A stretch of 64,000 bases of DNA, from assembly GCA_905116865.2 (NCBI GenBank), contig CAJHNH020002454.1, positions 27,501 through 91,500 of the forward strand, given 5' to 3'. The notes beneath the pieces were generated by a model, which was given only the letters and a program-made list of their open reading frames with translations, did no database searches and was not told the DNA's origin. This document shows positions 34,060-42,170 of this stretch, one piece after another; the stretch's first letter is position 1, and every line of letters starts with the position of its first letter. The stretch is from Candidula unifasciata (Eukaryota > Mollusca > Gastropoda > Stylommatophora > Geomitridae). A program made the position numbers and the translations under genes.

Positions 34060-34320
34060 TTCTTCTTTGCGTTCACCGGCTGTAAACACTAGTGAAAAGT
34101 TCTGGTTGTCTGTCCACTTCTGGACCTTAGTTCTAGAGTGTTGCGCGTGCACATCCGTTTTACAATTCTAACTTATCTGTAAACAGGTTCCTTGCCTCTC
34201 AGGCGGATGCACTCCGACTTCGAAGGAAGAATTTAATCTAATGACTCTTTGAAATATTTTTTTTGGGTGGGGGGGGGGGGGGGGGGAGTCTATATACCCT
34301 TTTAGCGGAGCCCCAGAACC
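34060..34320 (+). mobile_element. SINE family B copy with poly-G insertion
   Basis: GCGTTCACCGGCTGTAAACA, AAAAGTTCTGGTTGTCTGTC, CACTTCTGGACCTTAGTTCT, GTGCACATCCGTTTTACA, CCTTGCCTCTCAGGCGGATG, CACTCCGACTTCGAAGGAAG. The stretch after AATGACTCTTTGA is replaced by poly-T and a 20-bp poly-G (34,269-34,288). The SINE resumes at CTATATACCCTTTTAGCGGA. Confidence 0.75.
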
Positions 34321-34741
34321 GATTTCGGCCCCTAAACAACTAGACGTATGTTCAAGTCATTATTTTCTACTGTTTAAACCATGAAAAGTTTACCCTGACA
34401 ATGAATAGTTTGCTAATAATGCTGGCACTAGTGTGGCTTAAATGCGGCTAGGACAGAGAATGTCAATTCTATGCTGCAGGTTTTAGAAAACATGAGTCAC
34501 AAAGATGAGATTACGTGCAGCAATACTGGGTGTGACTGTACTCAGGGCGTCAAGGGACATATTAGCCACATCGTCAATGGGACTGACCTCTTTTTTTTTC
34601 TAAATTTGGTAATGCACTACTGTAGCTTATTAGATACCTCTTGTGGTAACAAATACAGCGTGTGTGTGTGTGTATGGGTGTGAGTGTGTCAGTGTATGTG
34701 AACGAGGAGAAGAAATACAAAACAAATAGAAAGAAAATAAA
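34321..34741. other. Unassigned sequence
   Basis: A short TG run (34,660-34,690) lies just before the next array. Otherwise nothing recognised. Confidence 0.4.
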
Positions 34742-34888
<147 letters not shown>

Positions 34889-35460
34889 AGGAAAGGTAAC
34901 AGATTAAAACATAGGGATGAGTGAAGATTTTCCCGTCAATAATGAAAGTCTTTAAAAGTATTAGTTGGTAAACCATAACTTTTACTGCACATTCTCCATA
35001 CGCCCACCGCCACTTATAAATACTAAACATGCACCAACGGAAAAAAATGTGTTTCTAAGAGAAAAACACACGTGCTAAAGATCTTCTGGTAATAGGTTCC
35101 TAATGTCTGACCTTGTGGTAAAGACCTTTTTTGGTCTAACCTTGTCGATTTTCAACGGACAGGGGATTTTCAACTTCGCCATAGTGCGCACGGAGTCGCT
35201 TAATTATCCATCAATAACAAAGATGGTTAACTAGACAGACAGACAGACAGACAGACAGAACGAACGAATGAACTTTACTTTCGAAGAATCACACATTAGG
35301 CACGCAGGCCCATATTAAATTCGACATCCCAAACACCCAACTTTCACACAGCAGTTGTATTTTATCAATAAAGCATGTAATGTGGATATAATAATGTGCA
35401 TATTATGAATATCAAAAATAATAATAATAATTGGCGGTAATCGCATGCGCATACTCGCGC
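34889..35460. other. Unassigned sequence with a short (AGAC)n run
   Basis: AGAC repeats at 35,234-35,258, then GAACGAACGAATGAA. The remainder is unrecognised. Confidence 0.45.
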
Positions 35461-35851
35461 GGGTATACACACACCAACCCACTAATTTTCAAACACCCAC
35501 ACACACACCCTTAACTACAAACATCCATCCATCCATTCATCCACTGATACATACATAAATACATCCATACATATGCACACATAAACACCCATACACACAA
35601 AAACACACACTCATGCATGCATACATACAAACATATATATAGGCATCCATGCATACACAGATACAGACGCACACGTAGAAATACACATTGTCACACACAC
35701 ACACACACACACACACACACCGACAGACTCATATAGACACACACAGAGACATACATACACAGAGACACACAGACATACACAGACACATACAGACATACAA
35801 AAGGCATAGATGCAAAGACACACATGTGCACACAGACACCATTGACATATA

Positions 35852-35905
<54 letters not shown>

Positions 35906-35960
35906 GACATACACGTAGACGGACACACGCAAAGACAGACAGACAGATAGATTAGACAGA
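35461..35960. repeat. CA-rich region with (CA)n and ATAC/AGAC variants
   Basis: Two dense (CA)n blocks (35,693-35,720 and 35,861-35,903) within 500 bp of CA-, CATC- and ACATAC-rich sequence. Short AGAC repeats follow to 35,960. The Cys/Val minus frames are repeat translations. Confidence 0.9.
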
Positions 35961-36898
35961 AAGATAGCTAGACAGACAGAAGTAGAAGAATCTAACACAG
36001 ACCGTCCCACTATGTATTATACCATACCATAACATCTTCTAGAGCTTGAAGCAAGAGAAGAAGCTCTATTCCAAAGCTGCCTCAGGGAAAATGCCCACAT
36101 TCTTTGTAGGTTAAAGAAAAACAAAACACAATGCCAAGTGTTTGTTAACAAAACGATATTTCACACTACACTTACAGAGATGGATCTCTACTACATGTCA
36201 CTCACAGGTAATGCTCTTCTTAGAAGAAGCAGTTTCCTCTACAATTATATCACCGCACACTTCTAAAAGCAAGGGTTTGTAAATATAGCGAGGAAAATTG
36301 CAGAGCACAGTGCTAATTAATACACATTTCTAACAGTGGAAATGCACGTATAATTTTTAGGAAATAGGGATAACAAACCATATATACTTATGAAGACAAC
36401 TAATAAGCAGGTTAAAGCATCCGTACTCAGCAATCAAGAATTGTTCACGAACAGGCTTGCTAACAGAACTAATCTTCACAAAGGTCTCCGTTGTTGAAAT
36501 TAATCATGAAATGACAACACTCATACATGATTCGCGAACAAGATAGCATGTCGTGAAGTCAAGAACATGGCTCACTACTCTCGGATCGTTCGTTGTGTAT
36601 GAAATGTGGTCTTCTGAGTTTGAAAGCGTAGACCAGGAGGGAAATAGAGAGGGAGAGAACTGCGCGGGCAAGGACACAACTATTTTAGACGAAGACGACG
36701 AGGAATCAATGAAAAGCCGGCATTCCAATAATTTTTTTTTTTCTTACTGCAGCAGCAGTAGCAGCGCTGAGTGATAAATGCGCTCCTTTTGTTAATCCGT
36801 TCTGTGTCAAGATAAGCAAAATATTCGTTTCTTCAGACAATACCGATTCTAATAGTATACATGACTGCTCACGTCACAACGATCGCGTGTCACATTGT
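35961..36898. other. Unassigned sequence
   Basis: Flanking DNA immediately left of the LTR element. The frame at 36,553-36,774 has no recognised domain. Confidence 0.4.
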
Positions 36899-36903
36899 AC
36901 CAG
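36899..36903 (+). other. 5-bp target site duplication, left copy (ACCAG)
   Basis: ACCAG immediately precedes the 5' LTR. The same five bases immediately follow the 3' LTR at 44,466-44,470. A 5-bp duplication is typical of LTR retrotransposon integrases, including Gypsy and BEL types. Confidence 0.9.
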
Positions 36904-39263
36904 TGTGACGAAATGACCTCAGTGGTCTCAGAAGTTATATTGAGTTTAATAATTTCTTATGTTCAGAGAAGGACAAAGAATTAAAAGCAATAGTCACTGA
37001 GCCTAAAATAGTTCTAAAACCACTATAAGGGATTTGAGAATTGTTTAAACTGTGTTTCCCGTCTTAGCCAGACAAAGCAACCTTGCTTTATGTAATGTTA
37101 CTTAATACTACTGTAGTTAGAGGTTTCACCTGCCCATGTCATATAATTATCTCCTGCCCAGTCTGTAGAGGCAAGTAAAGGGGGAGATAACTTCATATCA
37201 CACCTGATTAGCTCCCCTGAAACCCGACTAGTGTCATAAAAAGTTACATAACACAGACTGAGGGGCTCCTTTTGAACAGGATAGATCAGGGGAATTAAGT
37301 GGTCAGGTAGACATTTCTAGACAGGCCGGCGTCCAGCGTCTGAAAGTTTCACACATGATAGTGAAATTCTCAAGAGAACAGATGTTTGGCAATTAGGAAT
37401 GTTTAATCTTGGTCAAGGTCGTACTGTAGGCTGTTCACTGTGAGTGACAGGCCCCTTGATAGCTAGGTTGATCTAATACGTACCTCGTAGGCGGGACTTA
37501 AGTCATCTCCTTTAGGGTAGGGTATAACCTAGTAGAGGGTGGAGTTAACCTTGCAGACAGATAGGGGTATTAATAAGATAGCCCTGGAATTTCTGTCAGA
37601 ATCGCTGCCACGAGCAAACAAACAGGTCGACCTTAGAGGTAATTCTAATGGTTTGATTCTAGTTGGCGATAGCTGGAAGTTTCCAGGTAAGCCTGTACAA
37701 TTATTTTCAATCTTGTATACATAGGTTAGGGAGTTAGCTAAAATCTATTCTACCTTTTCCTAATTTGTCTACACATTCTGCTTGAAATAGTTCGTGGTGA
37801 GTATTCAGTATCTCAGTTAGGGAACTGCTAAACTATTTCTATTTCTTGTATGTTTGTGGCACATGTTTTTCAGTGTATGTTTTCATGTTTATAAAATAAG
37901 ACTTGTATACTAAAATGTAATGAAATTATAATGTTTCAACCATCAACCAAAACAGGAGTTTGGACTGTGGGAAAAGAGGCCCACATATGCAGCCATGCTG
38001 TTACATTTTGTGTGCCCACCATGTGCTCACCTAAACCGGGGATTTATAACCCCAGTGGAAGAATCATGAGTGTATATTATTCACTGTCACTGAAAGATAA
38101 TATTCAGGACAGCATGCTCGTATAAAATGTTTGGCGTGTTCAGCACATAACCTGCGCCACATGTTTATGTCAAATCAATGTCAGCAAGTTGGAAGTCTGA
38201 GTGATGACGGACAACAGAAAGTCAACTATCATGACAGAACCTTAGAGTGAAGGCAGGATATGTGAGACATCGATTGTGAGACACAAAGACCTTCAGAATA
38301 GACTGGAGAGAATGTGGAAAATGAGGAGTGATGAGATATAATGTTTTATTATATATTGTATTAATTGACACATGTATTCTTAGTGTAAGTCAAGATACTA
38401 CACGTATGTGTGTGTTTCCATTATTGCAGCTCCCATGTGGGTGAGGATCAGTCGTTTCTAAAAACAGAAATAGAGGGTCATCACGGTCACGAGACTACCT
38501 TGTGTTAGAACTCGGCCAGCTGGAGAAACAGGTGGGAACCAGGGAACCAGGTGGAAGGACCAGGAGAACTGGGCGGAAAGACTGGAACAGCTAAGAAGGG
38601 ACTCAACACGAGGACTCTCAGAGGTTCCACTTTCTAAAGTTATGTAACATGTATTTATGTAACTAAACACCACCATTATCATTCAGTCGAATCTTAGGTG
38701 CTCAGTTATCTAGCTGAAGCATCTCATTACCACCATACCATCACTATTGACTAAAAATATAAAGAACTAAAATGATTGCTAGGATAATAAATCAAGTATA
38801 TGGTCTTATCCTGCATCAGTTTTTATAATTCCAAGTGTGTCTGTTCTTACATGTTTAATTAAACTGTTAAGATAGAATAGCATTTGGTGGGAGCTCATTA
38901 AATAAGAATAATTCTGTACCAAAAGAAGGTCGACGGATTGGGTCAACTGCCCTGTCTAGTAAATAATTCAAGATAATAATATCTAGACATCTAAAACCCA
39001 TTTCCTTCTCTTGTGGGTACCAAGTTCAGCTAAAGTTAATATAAATAACGAGCCAATATGGCTGTTTTCTTGGATATCCAGGACTTTGTCTGAGAGCAAC
39101 ATAGCCCGGATAATAGTTCAGTTAATCTGGTGGAGGGGATGTGTTAAGAGGAAAATCCCTACTCAACATATAAATCATTTAAACCCAAATCCAGAGAACC
39201 CACGACCCGGGACGTCACACTAAAAGTGTTGTACTTTCCAAGGGAGTGGGCCGTAACGTCACA
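36904..39263 (+). repeat. 5' LTR (2,360 bp)
   Basis: Starts TGTGACGAAATGACC and ends GGCCGTAACGTCACA, so the ends form the 7-bp inverted repeat TGTGACG/CGTCACA. It contains no credible gene: the frames at 37,539, 37,931, 38,458 and 39,011 simply reappear in the other LTR. An unusually long U3 is implied if the promoter lies near 38,760. Confidence 0.93.
38758..38791 (+). promoter_or_regulatory. Candidate LTR TATA box and polyadenylation signal
   Basis: TATAAAG at 38,758-38,764 and AATAAA at 38,786-38,791, repeated identically in the 3' LTR (43,957-43,963 and 43,985-43,990). The spacing would put the transcription start near the AATAAA, giving an R region beginning around 38,788. The AATAAA is also kept in the diverged relic at 25.5 kb. 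This is motif-level evidence only. Confidence 0.35.
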
Positions 39264-39264
39264 C

Positions 39265-39289
39265 TGGGAGAGCTCGCCGGGAATTGAAC
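39265..39289 (+). promoter_or_regulatory. Primer binding site-like sequence, tRNA-Pro-like
   Basis: One base after the 5' LTR comes TGGGAGAGCTCGCCGGGA then ATTGAAC. The complement of the 3' end of animal tRNA-Pro reads TGGGGGCTCGTCCGGGA then TTTGAAC, so the match is strong apart from AGA for G, one missing T and one A for T. Reading further (CTTGG) still follows a tRNA T arm. This is the expected position for priming of minus-strand synthesis. The indels mean either a variant host tRNA or decay. Confidence 0.6.
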
Positions 39290-39836
39290 TTGGCTAATAA
39301 CTCCTAGACTAATGATAGTAAATTTATTAAAGTTAACTTTAACTCTTCTGCCAGTATATAGTCTAAATTAAAATTAGTAATTTATACATGGAGAGAGATT
39401 ATAAAAGTATAAAATAACTTTTTAAAAATAAATAAATGGATGGTATCATTTAACTGTCTATCATTGATCACGTCATAACCATTGATCATTGTTTATTCAG
39501 TAAATTTTAGATAGAGTTGATTGTGATTATATCTGCTTGCATGTTTCATCATTTGATATAGATTGTAGAACATTGAATGTTGACATCATATCATTGATAT
39601 TTATGCTTAGTGACTGAATGTAAAATTACTTCACATCATTTACAGGAGTAATTTTGTGCTGCTATATCATTCTATAAGCTGTCAGTCTGGTAAGCTGCTC
39701 TGTGTCATTCACATATCTGGGCTGCGGTAGTAGTCTACTCTGTTGTCCACTTTACTGTACCTTGCTCTGACTTATCTCGCTTACACTGACTCGGGAACTT
39801 ATAATATCTCTCTTTTAATAGATCTAATCAGATATA
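39290..39836. other. Element leader region
   Basis: AT-rich 5' leader of the LTR element between the primer site and the first gag-like ATG. No ORF and no repeat recognised. It may hold packaging signals, but nothing visible supports a specific one. Confidence 0.5.
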
Positions 39837-40067
39837 ATGGATATACGTACCGAGTACCGAGAAATATGCATAAAATGTGGGGTAGCAGACGGCATGGTAG
39901 GGGCACAGTTAGAGACCTTTGTTAACTACCATATGGTTCAGTGGGATGATAGGATTGCCTGGGTTGCTGCAGAGGAGAAGCGTCAGCGTGAGATAGAAGA
40001 AGAGGGTGAGATTCAGCGTATAAGCGAACTTAACAGAAAAGCGCCAGCTGGAGAGAGAGGAAAGTAA
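39837..40067 (+). pseudogene. gag-like N-terminal ORF, truncated
   Basis: 76 codons starting MDIRTEYREICIKCGVADGM. The arrangement GAQLETFVNYHMVQWDDRIA followed by a charged EEKRQREIEEE coiled coil resembles the N-terminus of gag proteins of many invertebrate Gypsy elements (Gly...Leu..Phe-Val...Asp-Arg-X-Ala...Glu/Lys-rich; from memory, not searched). A stop at 40,065-40,067 ends it. Charged coiled-coil sequence continues in another frame directly afterwards, so the stop is due to a frameshift rather than a natural end. Confidence 0.55.
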
Positions 40068-40118
40068 GATGCAGCAACAACTTTCTAAGAGAAGAGCACG
40101 AGAGGGAGTTGAAAACGT

Positions 40119-40424
40119 ATGAAAGAAGAAGACGAAGAAAGCTACCAGCGTGAGATAGACAGCGAGAGAGAGTATCAGCTTATAAGAGCAGAACTCCTCA
40201 GAGAACTGAAGCAGTTCGACGAAGAAGACGAGAGAAGGCGACAGTCTACTCAACAAGAATATGACAGAGAAAGGCGGCCTGAACAGCAAGCAGAAAATGG
40301 TGATGATACTATGAGTGCAGTCGAGGAAAGCACACCTCAGACTGACTCTAGGGCACAGATTGTAGAGGTTCAACCTCCCCAATTTAGAAGTGCGCACCCC
40401 TACTCCCAAAAGTTTAGAAGCTAG
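40119..40424 (+). pseudogene. gag-like charged coiled-coil fragment
   Basis: 101 codons, very rich in Glu/Arg/Gln (for example REIDSEREYQLIRAELLREL) and ending in a Pro/Ser-rich stretch. It is in the same frame as the previous fragment, but two small frame changes lie between them. After about 40,385 a better continuation (LEVRTPTPKSLEARDKDEKP) lies in another frame, showing another frameshift. No capsid major homology or zinc knuckle is visible. Confidence 0.45.
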
Positions 40425-40432
40425 GGATAAGG

Positions 40433-40744
40433 ATGAAAAACCACCTCGAAAAAGACAGACAGTACCTCAAACCTACTAACCCAAAAGGGATACTAGGGAA
40501 ACAGAAGAACTTTTCTAACAGGACCGTAGCTACATTGCCGGGACCCTTAGTTTCCAGTCTTAAGCCAACAAGGAAAAGATGGGACAAGAAAAAGAAATCT
40601 TCACAAGGGACCAGACCTACAATGCTGGGACCCCTTATTTCCATTAGCTCAGACGAGCAAAATGAAAAAAATTCCTCCCGACCAGAAACTGAATCGTGGA
40701 GGGAAAAAGAGTGCCGTGGGTACCGTAAACAGTCACGAGCGTGA
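40433..40744 (+). pseudogene. Basic linker ORF fragment in the element interior
   Basis: 103 codons, Lys/Arg/Ser/Pro-rich, with an internal near-repeat (TVATLPGPLVSSLKPT and RPTMLGPLISISSDEQ, 27-30 residues apart). It overlaps the start of the 502-residue ORF in a different frame. The frames meet at an A7 run (40,664-40,670), where a one-base length change would move from one to the other. It could be a damaged continuation of gag or the N-terminus of the long ORF. Confidence 0.4.
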
Positions 40745-42170
40745 CAGCAGAATCAGGGAAGCCACACCTGATTTCTTCAACCCTTCAAGTTCTTCAAAGA
40801 AAGACGAAGGGGATCCGCACATTCCGAAATGGAATAGTAGTAGGAAAACGAGAACCCCAAGCACAGGTGACAGTAGTCACAAGAATGAGGACTGCCTTGA
40901 CTATAGACCCAGCGGTTTGACTGGCACACCAGCCACTAGTGAGAGCGAGGGCAAGACCTTATGCGACTCTCATATATCCTTCTGTTCGGCTGAACAAGAA
41001 GAAGAAATTCAGGCTGAGACAGAGAATGACAGGGCACCTGCTTCTCTTATCCTCTTCAGTGCGACTGCACATGAAGAGAGAGTTAATCTCAGTTCTGACT
41101 CCAACCCCCAAAAGGTTGACGACACAGGCAGTAACACGCCACTTCATTTATCTTCACTGGACTTGGCATCAGAAAGCCCGACCAGGAAGAAAGTGAATAC
41201 TCGAGAGGAGAAACCTCCCGATATCTCAGAGTGCCTACAAGAGGAAACTCTGAAAGTACAGGATATTCCTGTAAACTCTAATGTGGATAGCGACACTGGA
41301 CAACCCAGGATGTCTGCCAACACTAGAGAAGAAGCAACTTTTGTGGAACAGTGGGTGGAGACTTTAAAAAGAAGTAATGCCACCTTATCACTTTTGAAGA
41401 CCCAAAAGTGTTTGAATGATCTGATCAGTTTATACACTGGCCAGACACTTGTACGCAGTGACTCCGACTGGGACACAATCTTTGAAGAATGTGACCGACT
41501 AGGCGGCTGTCTGGGTAAGGAGAGAAGGCGGCAAGAAGGAAGGACAGATCTTTTGTGCTACCGAGAACACGGCAGTGGCAAGTTCTGGGTACATCCTGGG
41601 ATAATGATGTACAACAATACCCCTCATATAAAGAGGAGATTGAAAGATTTCAGCAGGATTGGTGCACGACGGCGGAAAAAAGCGGTGACCCAACTGACTG
41701 TGACTCATCCGTTTAGGAAATCACTTCAGGCGCTCCTTTTACAGATTGGGAGGAGCCGAGTGACAGCAAACGTATATCAGCACTGCGAAGACGGGTTGAT
41801 TAAAAATGGAGTTCCCGGATTGTGGAGAAAGAAGGAACCTCCAGATAAAAGGACATTACTGAGCTTCTGCTTAGAATGCCTACATGATTCTAGGACTAAG
41901 GACTTAGCCTGGAAGAATGGACATATGGTGACTGTACAACGATGCAGGACATCTAGATTCCACAAGGAATATTGGCGAAGGAAACATTGGGACAGAAAGG
42001 AGCTGAGAAGTGAAATAAACTTCTTGGAAATCACTGAGTGTCTAAACATTGGCCATAGCGAGCTACGACCAAAATCAACCGTGGGCCTATGTGACGAAAT
42101 GACCTCAGTGGTCTCAGAAGTTATATTGTGTTTAATAATTTCTTATGTTCAGAGAAGGACAAAGAATTAA
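40662..42170 (+). CDS. Orphan ORF of LTR element, 502 residues, unknown function
   Basis: This frame is open from 40,551; the first ATG is 40,662. Residues 1-225 are Ser/Glu/Asp/Pro-rich and probably disordered. Residues 226-280 (FVEQWVETLKRSNATLSLLK onward) look ordered and helical. 285-445 are strongly basic, with KERRRQ at 286-291 and ARRRKK at 335-340. A Cys/His set C403-X2-C406-X14-H421-X6-C428 could bind metal, but its spacing is not the retroviral CX2CX4HX4C knuckle. There is no RT, RNase H, protease or integrase motif. Codon 477 begins exactly at the 3' LTR boundary (42,090), so residues 477-502 are LTR-encoded, partly hydrophobic (VILCLIISYV). I do not recognise the family. It could be a divergent gag nucleic-acid-binding region, a captured host sequence or an accessory protein. 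Confidence 0.55.
   Translation: MKKIPPDQKLNRGGKKSAVGTVNSHERDSRIREATPDFFNPSSSSKKDEGDPHIPKWNSSRKTRTPSTGDSSHKNEDCLDYRPSGLTGTPATSESEGKTLCDSHISFCSAEQEEEIQAETENDRAPASLILFSATAHEERVNLSSDSNPQKVDDTGSNTPLHLSSLDLASESPTRKKVNTREEKPPDISECLQEETLKVQDIPVNSNVDSDTGQPRMSANTREEATFVEQWVETLKRSNATLSLLKTQKCLNDLISLYTGQTLVRSDSDWDTIFEECDRLGGCLGKERRRQEGRTDLLCYREHGSGKFWVHPGIMMYNNTPHIKRRLKDFSRIGARRRKKAVTQLTVTHPFRKSLQALLLQIGRSRVTANVYQHCEDGLIKNGVPGLWRKKEPPDKRTLLSFCLECLHDSRTKDLAWKNGHMVTVQRCRTSRFHKEYWRRKHWDRKELRSEINFLEITECLNIGHSELRPKSTVGLCDEMTSVVSEVILCLIISYVQRRTKN

Noticed and set aside
37539..37724. Repeated small ORFs (61, 70 and 74 residues) present at two places with near-identical sequence
   Set aside because: They look conserved only because they lie in the two LTRs; no motif and no sign of coding constraint between the copies.
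40662..42170. Envelope protein or reverse transcriptase identity for the 502-residue ORF
   Set aside because: No signal peptide, no cleavage or fusion-type region and no reverse transcriptase motif; the hydrophobic C-terminal stretch is LTR-encoded and short.
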